From Candidatus Hydrogenedens sp. (GTDB lineage Bacteria > Hydrogenedentota > Hydrogenedentia > Hydrogenedentales > Hydrogenedentaceae), in contig DAOSBX010000006.1 of NCBI GenBank assembly GCA_035361075.1, positions 1 to 64,000 of the forward strand: a stretch of DNA of 64,000 nucleotides, given 5' to 3'. Positions 16,853 to 26,204 of this stretch are shown here, piece by piece (position 1 is the first letter of the stretch; the number at the start of each line of letters is the position of its first letter). Under the pieces are notes generated by a model. The model had not been told where the DNA came from. It ran no database searches and saw only the letters and a list, made by a program, of their open reading frames with translations. Position numbers and translations under genes: made by a program.

Positions 16853-18256
16853 ATGAATAAATACTCACGTCGGGAGTTTTTAATTTCAACAACGGCAACA
16901 AGTATAGGTTTAAATCTTGCTCTTCATAAAACCATGTATGGGGAAGGAGATTCAGAAAAGCCTAATTTTATTATTATTTTAGCAGATGATTTAGGATATG
17001 GTGATATTGGTTGTTATGGTCAAGAGCAAATACTTACTCCGAATATTGACCGTTTAGCTAAGGAAGGTATGCTTTTTACAGATGGCTATGCAGGTAGTAC
17101 TGTTTGTGCTCCATCACGTTGTTGTTTAATGACAGGTTATCATACGGGACACGCAAGAGTTCGAGGAAATGGTGCAGTACCTTTAGCACCTGAGGACGTT
17201 ACTATTGCGGAGGTATTGAAGTCACAAGGCTATAAAACCACTCTTATTGGAAAATGGGGATTAGGTGAAGCAGAAACTTCAGGCATACCTGTCTTGCAAG
17301 GTTTTGATGAATTTTATGGGTATTTAAATCAAGTACATGCTCATAATTACTATCTAGACTTCTTATGGAGAGGAACGGAAAAGGTTAAGATAGAAGGGAA
17401 TGTGTTATCCGATACTCCAGGTGTATGTGCAAAGTGTGAACAATATAGTCACGACTTATTTACTCAAGAAGCCATTAATTTTATAACAAAGAATAAAGAT
17501 ACATCTTTCTTTTTATACCTGGCATTCACCATTCCTCATGCCAATAACGAATTAGGCAATGTAACGGGGAATGGAATGGAAGTGCCTAATGACGAGCCAT
17601 ATTCAGACCGTCCATGGCCTCAACAACAAAAGAATCATGCTGGTATGATAACTCGACTTGATGATTCTGTTGGTAAAATAATGGCTTTACTCAAAGAATT
17701 AGGACTGGACCAGAAGACAGTTGTTCTCTTTTCGAGTGACAATGGACCACACAAGGAAGGTGGGGCGGACCCTGAATTTTTCAAAAGTTCAGGTCCTTTT
17801 AAGGGTTATAAAAGGGCATTATATGATGGTGGTATTCGTGTTCCTTTCATTGTCAGATGGAAAGATAAAATTACGGCTGGTTCGAAATGTGATGTTCCTT
17901 GTGCTTTTTGGGATGTTCTGCCTACCTTCGCTGAATTAGCAGGGGCTCAAGTTCCAAAAGGGATTGATGGTATATCTCTTGTGCCATTACTGTATGGTCA
18001 AGATAATTCTGCTTTTAAGAATAGGCCTCTTTATTGGGAATTTTATGAACAAGGTTTTAAGCAAGCAATGCGAATAGATAATTGGAAATTAGTAAAAAAT
18101 AGTATGGATTCACCTCCTGAACTTTATGATTTAAATGTAGATAAAGGGGAAACAAATAACCTGGCATCTACAAATCCTGATAAGTGTAATGAATTGCTAA
18201 ATATTTTAGGCAGTTTAAGGGTTCCGTCTCCAGATTGGAAATCGCCTTTAGACTAA
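16853..18256 (+). CDS. Tat-exported sulfatase
   Basis: This 467-residue type I sulfatase begins with a twin-arginine signal (SRREFLISTTATS). Metal-binding Asp45-Asp46 occur in LADDLGYGDIG. The active-site motif is C-A-P-S-R (Cys85), the Cys type that must be converted to formylglycine. KTTLIGKWGLG and SSDNGPHKEGG provide further ligands. It most resembles arylsulfatase A / polysaccharide sulfatases, so it likely strips sulfate from glycans in the periplasm or outside the cell. The stop overlaps the convergent methyltransferase stop (18253-18256). No formylglycine-generating enzyme is encoded here. Confidence 0.92.
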   Translation: MNKYSRREFLISTTATSIGLNLALHKTMYGEGDSEKPNFIIILADDLGYGDIGCYGQEQILTPNIDRLAKEGMLFTDGYAGSTVCAPSRCCLMTGYHTGHARVRGNGAVPLAPEDVTIAEVLKSQGYKTTLIGKWGLGEAETSGIPVLQGFDEFYGYLNQVHAHNYYLDFLWRGTEKVKIEGNVLSDTPGVCAKCEQYSHDLFTQEAINFITKNKDTSFFLYLAFTIPHANNELGNVTGNGMEVPNDEPYSDRPWPQQQKNHAGMITRLDDSVGKIMALLKELGLDQKTVVLFSSDNGPHKEGGADPEFFKSSGPFKGYKRALYDGGIRVPFIVRWKDKITAGSKCDVPCAFWDVLPTFAELAGAQVPKGIDGISLVPLLYGQDNSAFKNRPLYWEFYEQGFKQAMRIDNWKLVKNSMDSPPELYDLNVDKGETNNLASTNPDKCNELLNILGSLRVPSPDWKSPLD

Positions 18257-19059
18257 TCAGTCCTGAATTCTATTTTGTATTCATCTTTTAATTGTTGGTG
18301 AAGTTCGCGGAATTTTTTTATAAGAGATTCTGATGGTTGTTTAGCACAGATAAAATCTACACGCACTGTTCCTGAATCCATATAATTCCACGTATGTGCA
18401 TCTACACATGCTAATAATGTCAAACCAGCCTCTTGAATAGCATTTACAAATATTTCGACGGGATAAATTTTTTGCCGAACCACCGACCAGCCTTGTCCCT
18501 GAACGAGGATGCTCAATGTAGCGATTTTGGTATGTTCATTAAAGTTAGATTCCCATACCGTTTTGAAGTCTTTATAATTTTCTTTCCATTGCCCATCCGT
18601 GTAATGTTGTTTAACCATTTGTTCTGTTACGCAATCGAAATAAAGAATACCTTGTGGCAATAGCACATCACTAATCGAGCAAAGAGCACGAAATATATCA
18701 TCCTCATCCAATAAAAAATTAATAGAATCAAATAGACATGAGGCGATATGAAAAGTTGATATAAATGGCAAGGAACACATATTCGCTGTTAGAAAGGTAA
18801 AATTCGGATAATTTTGCCTGCCTGTATATAGCATAGAAGGGGAGATGTCAACTCCTATAGAACACCAACCATATTTAGATAACCGATTCATAAGATTTCC
18901 AGTTCCGCAGGCGATATCTAAATGATAGATTTTTTTCTCAACAGTCGGAGTGATAAGTTTCTGGAACTTTAATAGATTTTCTTCCCATCGCTCATACCGA
19001 ACACGTCTCATGATTTGGTCATAATATGGAGCAAGGATTTTAAATAGGTCGTCGGACAT
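18253..19059 (-). CDS. Class I SAM-dependent methyltransferase
   Basis: This 268-residue protein has a Rossmann methyltransferase core: motif I LDIACGTGNLMNRL (about residues 47-60), acidic motif II GVDISPSML, and motif IV-like ASCLFDSINFLLDEDD. The substrate is unknown. It is the last gene of the obgE-proB-proA-nadD-yqeK run, starting 7 bp after yqeK, in the slot where rsfS is often found. An RsfS fold is not present; the SAM motif is unambiguous. Confidence 0.85.
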   Translation of the reverse strand: MSDDLFKILAPYYDQIMRRVRYERWEENLLKFQKLITPTVEKKIYHLDIACGTGNLMNRLSKYGWCSIGVDISPSMLYTGRQNYPNFTFLTANMCSLPFISTFHIASCLFDSINFLLDEDDIFRALCSISDVLLPQGILYFDCVTEQMVKQHYTDGQWKENYKDFKTVWESNFNEHTKIATLSILVQGQGWSVVRQKIYPVEIFVNAIQEAGLTLLACVDAHTWNYMDSGTVRVDFICAKQPSESLIKKFRELHQQLKDEYKIEFRTD

Positions 19060-19066
19060 TTACATC

Positions 19067-19678
19067 TTATACCTTCTTTTGTTGAAGCCAGGTCAAGAAA
19101 TCTAATGAATGGGGGGAGGGTTCTCTCTTTTTTAAAGTTAATTTAAACCTTTCTTCGGCTACATATAGTAGTGCAGAATCAAAACCCTCTTGCTCAAAAA
19201 TATCACGTGTTATTGGTGCCTGTTTGTAGCTTCTTAAAGGTTCACAGAAATCGGACAGATATAAAATTTGACCAACAATTCCTAAATTTCTTTTACCTGT
19301 TGTGTGCCAGTAAATTGCTTCATATATTTCTTTGTCATTAACATTCAGCTCTCGTTGAGCCATATTAGCGGAAAGCGGACCATGTAATAATACAGGATAT
19401 TTTTCTTCATATAAAGTAATAGGGACATTCCATTCTTTTGCCTTAGTTAACATATCACTTACTGACCATTCCCTACATAAATCATGTAAAATAGACGCAA
19501 TAATGACCTTTTTCTGTATATCATCTTTATGAATTGTTTTTGTCACATAATAGGCATAAATAGCGGTCGACACACAATGTTCGACCTTTTCTTGACTGAG
19601 ATGCTTTTTAATAATATCCAAATACATTGAATAATCTATATGTATAATATTATTTATCTCTGTAAAGTTGGTGTTCAT
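19067..19678 (-). CDS. yqeK: YqeK-family HD-domain hydrolase (Ap4A)
   Basis: This 203-residue HD-domain protein has its first metal His in HCVSTAIYAYYV, the HD pair in ASILHDLCREW, and further ligands HGPLSANMA and YWHTTGK, ending near LSDFCEP. YqeK proteins symmetrically hydrolyse Ap4A. The gene directly follows nadD with a 29-nt overlap, a conserved arrangement. An internal ATG at 19627 would avoid the overlap but has no ribosome-binding site, so the longer form is kept. Confidence 0.85.
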   Translation of the reverse strand: MNTNFTEINNIIHIDYSMYLDIIKKHLSQEKVEHCVSTAIYAYYVTKTIHKDDIQKKVIIASILHDLCREWSVSDMLTKAKEWNVPITLYEEKYPVLLHGPLSANMAQRELNVNDKEIYEAIYWHTTGKRNLGIVGQILYLSDFCEPLRSYKQAPITRDIFEQEGFDSALLYVAEERFKLTLKKREPSPHSLDFLTWLQQKKV

Positions 19679-20264
19679 TTATGTATTTCTCTACTTCATT
19701 AGGGACTAAATTGTGTATGTCTTTATTTTGTTTAATATATAGACGTATTTGATGAGATGCTATATCTTTTGATTCAAAGGGTAGCCATATTGTTTTGTTT
19801 AATATTTTTGGAATTATTTTTACATTTTCATATTTTGGTCGTTTAGCGGCTAAAAATGTGTCAACTGTATTAATTAATTCATCTGCCTTATACCAGTTTG
19901 GTATATCAAGTAATGTGTCCATTCCTACAATTAAATATATTTTAGAGCCATTAAACAATTTTTTTAGTGTATCTACCGTTTCAATAGTAAAAGATGGCCC
20001 TTTGCGGTCTATTTCAATTCGAGACACTGAGAATTTTGGTTCATGTTTTGTTGCCAAGATTAACATATTATAACGGTCATCTGCTGAAGCATATACATTG
20101 CCTTTTTTGTGAGGAGGTAAACCTGCAGGGACAAAAATAATGCGGTCTAACTTAGCATGTTTTAACGCAATGTATGCTAATTCGATATGTACATTATGGA
20201 CGGGGTCAAATGTTCCGCCATAGAGTCCTATATTATTATTACTACTCACGAATCTGTCCATCAC
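19650..20264 (-). CDS. nadD: Nicotinate-nucleotide adenylyltransferase
   Basis: This 204-residue nucleotidyltransferase makes NaAD from NaMN and ATP. The signature GLYGGTFDPVHNVH, PAGLPPHK, VGMDTLLDIPNW and the SHQIR motif are present. The usual GNxH second His is kept as NVH. It overlaps proA by 23 nt at its 5' end and yqeK at its 3' end, showing tight coupling within the operon. The aspartate dehydrogenase at 24713 could provide the other end of NAD synthesis. Confidence 0.93.
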   Translation of the reverse strand: MMDRFVSSNNNIGLYGGTFDPVHNVHIELAYIALKHAKLDRIIFVPAGLPPHKKGNVYASADDRYNMLILATKHEPKFSVSRIEIDRKGPSFTIETVDTLKKLFNGSKIYLIVGMDTLLDIPNWYKADELINTVDTFLAAKRPKYENVKIIPKILNKTIWLPFESKDIASHQIRLYIKQNKDIHNLVPNEVEKYINEHQLYRDK

Positions 20265-21495
20265 CCCGAATAATAAATTTAAACGTGGTTAATCCTTCCA
20301 GAGCCATAGGACCCCGCCAGTGTAGTTTGTTTGTGCTAATGCCTATTTCGGCACCCATACCGAATTCGAAGCCGTCGGTAAAGCGGGTAGAGGCGTTTAC
20401 ATATACGGTAGCACTGTCAACCTCATCTAAAAATTTTTCCGCCATAGAATAGTCATTTGTAACGATAGCATCAGAATGATGAGAACCGTAATGATTAATA
20501 TGGGCAATTGCTTCCTCTACGGAACTTACAATTCGTATTGAAAGAATTTTGTCGAGATATTCTGTATACCAATCTTCTTCCGTGGCTGGCTTACAATCTA
20601 TAAGCATTTGAGTTCTCGGACAACCTCTGAGTTCACATCCTCCCTTCAATAAGGCTTCAGCAATAGGGGGGAGCAGAATAGGTGCACAGCTCTCGTGAAC
20701 TAATAATGTTTCCATAGCGTTGCAGACGCCAGGACGTTGCAATTTAGCATTTATCACTATTTTCATTGCCATTTCTAAATCTGCATCAGCATGTAAATAA
20801 GTATGACATACTCCATCTAAATGGGCAACAACAGGTATTCGAGACTCATCATAAATTCGTGCGATTAAACTTTTACCGCCTCGTGGAATAATAACATCGA
20901 TATATTTGTCTAATTTCAGCATTTCACCTACTGCGGCACGGTCTGTTGTGGAAATCATTTGAACAGCATATTCAGGGATTCCACATTTTGTAGCGGTGTC
21001 ATTAAATATTTTTATTAAGGCAAGGTTCGAATGGATAGATTCAGACCCTCCACGTAGAATGCATGCATTAGCAGACTTTAAGCATAAAGAAGCGGCATCA
21101 ATAGTAACATTAGGTCTACTTTCATAAATGATTCCTATGACTCCGATAGGTTGTCGAATACGAGCAATGCGAAGTCCATTTGGATGTATGTATTGATTTT
21201 CAATATTGCCTATTGGATCTGGAAGTGACGCAACGACTCTTACACTTTCAGCCATAGATTGAATTCGTTTAGGATTAAGTTCAAGACGATCAATAAAAGC
21301 GGATGTTTGTCCCATTTCACGAGCGTTTGTTAAATCTTTTTTATTCTCTTTTATTAACCACTCGCTTTGATTTTCAAGTTCCTCAGCAATTTTGAGAAGA
21401 GCTTGATTTTTAACATTTTTGGGGACTGTTTTAATTTTATAAGATGCTTCTTTTGCTCTTTTCCCAATTAATTCGACATCTTCTTTAATACTCAT
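20242..21495 (-). CDS. proA: Gamma-glutamyl phosphate reductase
   Basis: This 417-residue aldehyde dehydrogenase-fold enzyme uses NADPH to reduce gamma-glutamyl phosphate to the semialdehyde in proline synthesis. The motifs PIGVIGIIYESRPNVT and VIIPRGGKSL and the catalytic Cys in RPGVCNAMETLLVH are present. The C-terminal AEIGISTNKLHWRGPM is typical of the family. It starts 3 bp after the proB stop. Confidence 0.95.
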   Translation of the reverse strand: MSIKEDVELIGKRAKEASYKIKTVPKNVKNQALLKIAEELENQSEWLIKENKKDLTNAREMGQTSAFIDRLELNPKRIQSMAESVRVVASLPDPIGNIENQYIHPNGLRIARIRQPIGVIGIIYESRPNVTIDAASLCLKSANACILRGGSESIHSNLALIKIFNDTATKCGIPEYAVQMISTTDRAAVGEMLKLDKYIDVIIPRGGKSLIARIYDESRIPVVAHLDGVCHTYLHADADLEMAMKIVINAKLQRPGVCNAMETLLVHESCAPILLPPIAEALLKGGCELRGCPRTQMLIDCKPATEEDWYTEYLDKILSIRIVSSVEEAIAHINHYGSHHSDAIVTNDYSMAEKFLDEVDSATVYVNASTRFTDGFEFGMGAEIGISTNKLHWRGPMALEGLTTFKFIIRGDGQIRE

Positions 21496-21498
21496 ATT

Positions 21499-22635
21499 TT
21501 ATCCCTCCATGTATGTATTTTCTGAAAATAATACCATGTTATCCCTATGGATAACCTCCTCTAATGAATAATTATTATTAAGTTTTTTTATTTCGCTTGT
21601 CTTTTTACCACATATTTTATCTAATTCATCTTTGCTAATACTCGACAATCCTCTCCCTAATTCTACACCATCGGGTCCGATGATAGATATACAATCCCCT
21701 TGTTTAAAATTTCCCTGCGTTGAAGTAATACCAACAGGTAAAAGACTGGAGCCTTTCTTTAAAAGTGCATTTACTGCTCCTTTATCTATAAATACTTTTC
21801 CTTTTACAGTTCTTCCGAAGGCAATCCATGATTTTCTCTGGGAAATTTTATTTTTGGGAGGGATAAAAATAGTGAAATGTCCTTTATTTTCCAATACTTG
21901 CTGAATAATATCCTTTTTACTTCCATTTGCAATGACAGAGGGAATACCTGCATGCCACGCTATCTTTACTGCTTCTAATTTTGTGGTCATTCCACCGACC
22001 GACATTGGACTATCTGTATCCTGTGCCCAGTTAAATATTTCTGCAGTTAGTTGTTTTACTATAGGTATAAATTCTGCATTTTTATCCTTTTTGGGATTTG
22101 CAGTGTAAAGACCATCAACATTGGTAAGAAGAATAAGCAATTGGGCATCGACACGAACTGCTATTCTGGCTGATAATGTATCATTATCACCAAAACGTAG
22201 TTCTTCAATGGCGGTTGTATCATTTTCATTAATTATTGGAATTATATTTTTATATAAAAAGAGTTTATGAAGAGTATTTAAAATATTAATATAAGAGATT
22301 CTATTATCCAAATCACTTCTTGTAATAAGAATTTGTGCAGGAATCAGAGTATTCTTACTATGATATTGAAATAATCTTGTATACCTCTTCATTAGTTCAA
22401 CCTGCCCTATGGCAGCTAATGCTTGCTTTTCAGAAAGATGCTCGGGTCTTTTACCCAAACCTAATAGAGATAAACCACATCCGACCGCACCTGAACTTAC
22501 AATTATGAAGTTGAGATTGTTTTGTTCCTTTAATTGACAAATTTGCTTAACAATATGCGACAGTATATTTTTTTGGTTATTTTTATTATTGACTAAATCT
22601 GTTCCTATTTTAATTACTATAGTCTTCTTATTCAT
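21499..22635 (-). CDS. proB: Glutamate 5-kinase
   Basis: This 378-residue amino acid kinase phosphorylates glutamate for proline synthesis. It has VIKIGTDLV at the N-terminus, SSGAVGCG, NENDTTA, FGDNDTLSARIA and GGMTTKLEA. A C-terminal PUA domain (about 285-365) follows a QRKSWIAFG linker. The ATG overlaps the 3' end of obgE by 8 nt. Feedback inhibition by proline is usual in PUA-containing forms but cannot be seen in the sequence. Confidence 0.95.
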   Translation of the reverse strand: MNKKTIVIKIGTDLVNNKNNQKNILSHIVKQICQLKEQNNLNFIIVSSGAVGCGLSLLGLGKRPEHLSEKQALAAIGQVELMKRYTRLFQYHSKNTLIPAQILITRSDLDNRISYINILNTLHKLFLYKNIIPIINENDTTAIEELRFGDNDTLSARIAVRVDAQLLILLTNVDGLYTANPKKDKNAEFIPIVKQLTAEIFNWAQDTDSPMSVGGMTTKLEAVKIAWHAGIPSVIANGSKKDIIQQVLENKGHFTIFIPPKNKISQRKSWIAFGRTVKGKVFIDKGAVNALLKKGSSLLPVGITSTQGNFKQGDCISIIGPDGVELGRGLSSISKDELDKICGKKTSEIKKLNNNYSLEEVIHRDNMVLFSENTYMEG

Positions 22636-23959
22636 GTTTTGACTTTTTCCCTTTGTTTAAAGGACGAGATAGCAATGTTTCGTCAGAATATGTTAGGTCG
22701 TAATCGCCGATATAGATTATATCGCCATCTTTAGCTCCAAATCTTTTTAATGCACGAAATAATCCCATATGAGATAAAACACGTTGTAAATATTGTACTG
22801 CTTCTTCATTATCAAAATCAGTCATTTGGAACACCCTAATAATCCGTTTTCCTTCTATTCGAAATCCACCAGCATCTTTAAATATTTTGAATGGGGCTTC
22901 ATACACATATCGTGTTTCAATAGGTTCGGGTTCTTCTATCTCTTGGTCTCTTGCCTCCTCCACAATCTTATACATAGCCTCAACCAATTGTTTTGTTCCT
23001 TCGCCTGTTACAGCGGATATACCGAAAATAGGAACATTCCACCTCTTTTTCTTAATTATTTTTTTGAATCGCTCCTGATTTTCGGGAATATCCAATTTAT
23101 TAAAAACGTAGACTTTAGGTTTCTCACTGAATAATGGGCTGTATGCCTCTAACTCGTTTTCTAATATGTCGATTGTTTTCTTTGGGTCAGGGTCGCCTAT
23201 ATCGACAAGGAAAAGTAAAACACGGGTTCGTTCAATATGTTTTAGAAAGTCATGCCCGAGTCCTTTTCCTTCTGATGCTCCTTCAATAATTCCAGGAATA
23301 TCTGCAACTGTAATAGACCTATATCCAGGAAGTGAGACTACTCCCAGATTTGGGTTAAGAGTGGTAAAAGGATAATCTGCTATTTTTGGTTTTGCAGAGG
23401 TAATTCTGGATAACAAGGTTGATTTGCCAGCGTTAGGTAAGCCTACAAAGCCAACATCAGCAATTAATTTCAGTTCCAAAAGGAACTCTTTCTCTTCACC
23501 TTTTTCACCTTTTTCGGCAAAACGAGGAGTTTGATAGGTAGAACTTGTAAATCTTGCATTTCCCCTTCCCCCTTTACCACCTTTTACAGCGAGATATGTT
23601 TGTTCATGTTTTTTTAGGTCAGCAAGAATTTCTCCCGTCTCCCAGTCTCGAATAATAGTACCGCATGGAACAGGGATTATTAAATCTTTTCCATTTTTGC
23701 CATGTCTGTTATTACCACTGCCATGTTCTCCTCGTTCTGCAATCCAATGGGCATGATATTTTAAGTCGATCAATGTATGAAGTTTTGTTGTTGCCTGAAA
23801 ATAAATACTTCCTCCATTTCCTCCATCCCCACCATCTGGCCCACCCCTTGGAATATATTTCTCTCTACGGAAGCTAATACATCCGTTTCCTCCGCTACCA
23901 GCAGTTAAGCGGATACGAACTTCGTCAACAAACAATTTGTTTTTTATATGCTGTGTCAT
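22628..23959 (-). CDS. obgE: Obg GTPase
   Basis: This 443-residue GTPase is involved in large-subunit ribosome maturation and stress control. It has the glycine-rich Obg domain (GSGGNGCISFRREKYIPRGG onward to about 158), a G domain with P-loop GLPNAGKSTLLSR, switch DIPGIIEGASEGKGLG and NKLD, and an OCT C-terminal domain. It is the first gene after the terminator that closes the rplU-rpmA transcript, and leads proB-proA-nadD-yqeK-methyltransferase. Confidence 0.96.
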   Translation of the reverse strand: MTQHIKNKLFVDEVRIRLTAGSGGNGCISFRREKYIPRGGPDGGDGGNGGSIYFQATTKLHTLIDLKYHAHWIAERGEHGSGNNRHGKNGKDLIIPVPCGTIIRDWETGEILADLKKHEQTYLAVKGGKGGRGNARFTSSTYQTPRFAEKGEKGEEKEFLLELKLIADVGFVGLPNAGKSTLLSRITSAKPKIADYPFTTLNPNLGVVSLPGYRSITVADIPGIIEGASEGKGLGHDFLKHIERTRVLLFLVDIGDPDPKKTIDILENELEAYSPLFSEKPKVYVFNKLDIPENQERFKKIIKKKRWNVPIFGISAVTGEGTKQLVEAMYKIVEEARDQEIEEPEPIETRYVYEAPFKIFKDAGGFRIEGKRIIRVFQMTDFDNEEAVQYLQRVLSHMGLFRALKRFGAKDGDIIYIGDYDLTYSDETLLSRPLNKGKKSKHE

Positions 23960-23975
23960 ACAATACCAATAAGAT

Positions 23976-24010
23976 AAAAACTGGCACGATAACGTATCGC
24001 GCCAGTTTTT
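23976..24010 (-). terminator. Terminator between rpmA and obgE
   Basis: AAAAACTGGC (23976-23985) pairs with GCCAGTTTTT (24001-24010), extended inward by CGAT/ATCG after one mismatch. In the minus direction it is followed by T-rich sequence, so it can separate ribosomal protein expression from the obgE operon. Confidence 0.75.
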
Positions 24011-24031
24011 TATATAATTAAAAAATGGTTT

Positions 24032-24313
24032 TTAAATTGTTGCTTGTTGTTGAGATGTTTCCAGAGGAATAACATCTACACATTTTTTCCCTTCAGCGAT
24101 GTAGCGAAACTTTACAATACCATCAGCCATAGCAAAAATTGTATGGTCTCTTCCTAAACCGACATTTTTCCCTGGCTTTATTCTTGTGCCTCTCTGACGA
24201 ACAAGGATATTCCCTTTAATAACCTGTTCACCTTCATATCGTTTTACACCTAACATTTTGGGGTTACTATCTCTGCCGTTTCGAGCACTTCCACCACTTT
24301 TTTTATGCGCCAT
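24032..24313 (-). CDS. rpmA: 50S ribosomal protein L27
   Basis: This 93-residue protein shows the L27 signature: AHKKSGGSARNGRDSN at the start, then GNILVRQRGTRIKPGKNVGLGRDHT. The N-terminal tail reaches the peptidyl-transferase centre. There is no Firmicutes-type cleavable N-terminal extension; the protein begins directly with MAHKK. It follows rplU by 29 bp. Confidence 0.98.
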   Translation of the reverse strand: MAHKKSGGSARNGRDSNPKMLGVKRYEGEQVIKGNILVRQRGTRIKPGKNVGLGRDHTIFAMADGIVKFRYIAEGKKCVDVIPLETSQQQATI

Positions 24314-24342
24314 TGTTTGTCTCCTATATCATCAAATCATTT

Positions 24343-24654
24343 TTAGCCTTTTATTTCTTTAACTAACAGTTCCGTAAATAATTGTCTATGTCCGTAGGTA
24401 CGATGGTAATTCTTTCTTCTTTTATATTTGAACACACGAATTTTCTTTGTTTTGCCATGAGAAAGAACCTGAGCTGTTACAGAAAAGGATCCCAACTTTT
24501 CAGGTTCTACGATAATTTGTTCACCTGAAGAAACTAAATGTATTTTGTTAATTTCAATCATATCTCCTTCTTTCGCGTTTATTTTTTCAACGCGAATCTT
24601 ATCATTTGGCTGAACTCTATACTGTTTTCCGCCACAACTAATAATTGCATACAT
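24343..24654 (-). CDS. rplU: 50S ribosomal protein L21
   Basis: This 103-residue protein has the standard N-terminus MYAIISCGGKQYRVQ and the C-terminal KYKRRKNYHRTYGHRQ rRNA-binding signature. Its normal partner is rpmA, directly downstream. The spacing to the upstream nadX gene is 58 bp, enough for a promoter or short leader; no strong attenuator structure is seen. Confidence 0.98.
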   Translation of the reverse strand: MYAIISCGGKQYRVQPNDKIRVEKINAKEGDMIEINKIHLVSSGEQIIVEPEKLGSFSVTAQVLSHGKTKKIRVFKYKRRKNYHRTYGHRQLFTELLVKEIKG

Positions 24655-24712
24655 TTTTTACAATCCCTTTCTTTTTTGATTTAAAATTCAGGCATTATTA
24701 TATCAAAAGTGA

Positions 24713-25555
24713 TTATGTATTTTCCTCTTTTCGTTGGGGACAATATAAGCAATGAACTACATAATCTTCCGCCATTGCTCTTAATTCAGCAATTGCAGAC
24801 AAAGATGCAAGATAACTACTTTTGATATTCCTTGGTGATGGTAGGTTGACGGTCGTTGTTTGTAATCTACCAAATGCTCCTTCTGCATAAATTTCATGGA
24901 TATTTTCTGTAATAGTGGGGTCGGCAACAATTCGTACCTTTGTCTCTTTGGGTCCTATTCCATATAGACTCAAGGCACATGCAACGTTAATGTTGGCTGG
25001 GAAATATTGTGCCGCCTCTAATGCATTCCCTTCAAAAACTGTCATAGGCTCTGTAATGTTTGACAAGTCGATATTGTTTTTTATTAAATATGGTGCCCCC
25101 ATTAATGCTTGTGGTGACTTTCGTGTTGTTAACATTACACGGTGGAGTCCTGCCTCCATAGCACTTCTGATACCATCAAGTCCACATACAGCACCAGAAG
25201 GAATTTTAATTCTGACGAAGTTCTTTTTGGCTTCTTCAATAAGTTCTAAATTGTTTAGTAATCCACTTAAACTCATAATTAGACAATCTCTTCTATATTT
25301 AATGCAAGCACGAATAACATCTTCAACGGCAGACGAAACAGCAGATTCAATAACAAAATCTGCTAACGAAACCGCTTCCTCTAATCCGCAGATAACTGCA
25401 TTTAAGTGGAATGTTCTGTTTAATACTTGTGCCTTCGATTCATCTATATCATGAAGAGCAACAATCTCAGCGGGTATAGTTCCTTTTTGCAATGCGATAC
25501 ATATATCCGCTCCAATGTTTCCACAACCAACTATTGCTACCTTGTATTTATCCAT
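24713..25555 (-). CDS. nadX: L-aspartate dehydrogenase (NadX-like)
   Basis: This 280-residue protein has a Rossmann motif VAIVGCGNIGADICIAL (residues about 6-22), the family motifs IPSGAVCGLDGI and FPANINVACALSLYGIG, and a His/Asp-containing C-terminal part. NadX oxidises aspartate to iminoaspartate, feeding quinolinate synthase in NAD synthesis. It lies just upstream of rplU on the same strand and could be co-transcribed. The ribosome-binding site is weak. No nadA or nadC is in the window; nadD is at 19650. Confidence 0.85.
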   Translation of the reverse strand: MDKYKVAIVGCGNIGADICIALQKGTIPAEIVALHDIDESKAQVLNRTFHLNAVICGLEEAVSLADFVIESAVSSAVEDVIRACIKYRRDCLIMSLSGLLNNLELIEEAKKNFVRIKIPSGAVCGLDGIRSAMEAGLHRVMLTTRKSPQALMGAPYLIKNNIDLSNITEPMTVFEGNALEAAQYFPANINVACALSLYGIGPKETKVRIVADPTITENIHEIYAEGAFGRLQTTTVNLPSPRNIKSSYLASLSAIAELRAMAEDYVVHCLYCPQRKEENT

Positions 25556-25788
25556 AGAAAATAATGAACCTATTATTAAAAGAGGAGAATAAAAATAATG
25601 ATAAGAACACTTTTTAGATAATATTAATTATATCAAAAAGCAATTGAGACACACAAACCTTTGTAAAGAGAAGTTGTACTAAGAAGTGAAATTACGATGA
25701 TATATGGTAATTCCAAAGATATGTAAATCTCAAATATATTTTAGGTTTTGGTAAAATATCTTCATATAATCTTAACAAGGAGTAAAGT

Positions 25789-26202
25789 ATGAAAAGTTAT
25801 ACTGAATATTTGCATTTTTGCACCGAAAAACATAGGGAATATATTAACATTACAGATAAGGTAGAAGAGACACTACGAAAAAGTCAAATTCAAGAAGGAA
25901 TGGTTCTTGTATCGGCTATGCATATAACTGCTGGTGTTTATGTTAATGATGCAGAAGATGGCTTAATACAAGACATTGATGAATGGCTTGAGCAATTGGC
26001 TCCGTTTAAAAGAGATTATAGACATCATGCCACTGGAGAAACGAATGGAGATGCACACTTAAAAAGTTTATTAATACATCATGAGGTCATAGTACCAGTA
26101 ACAAATGGTAAGTTAGACCTCGGTCCTTGGCAACAAATTTACTATGCTGAGTTTGACGGACAAAGACGGAAAAGATTGATAATAAAAGTAATAGGGGAGT
26201 AG
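25789..26202 (+). CDS. YjbQ-family protein (UPF0047)
   Basis: This 137-residue protein of the YjbQ/UPF0047 family has SAMHITAGVYVND, the conserved His pair in YRHHATGETNGDAHLKS, and GPWQQIYYAEFDGQRRKR. Members have weak thiamine-phosphate synthase activity, but the true role is not settled. AAGGAG precedes the ATG with good spacing. It starts a four-gene run with alcohol dehydrogenase and a two-component system, the next ATG being 2 bp after its stop. Confidence 0.9.
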   Translation: MKSYTEYLHFCTEKHREYINITDKVEETLRKSQIQEGMVLVSAMHITAGVYVNDAEDGLIQDIDEWLEQLAPFKRDYRHHATGETNGDAHLKSLLIHHEVIVPVTNGKLDLGPWQQIYYAEFDGQRRKRLIIKVIGE

Positions 26203-26204
26203 TT

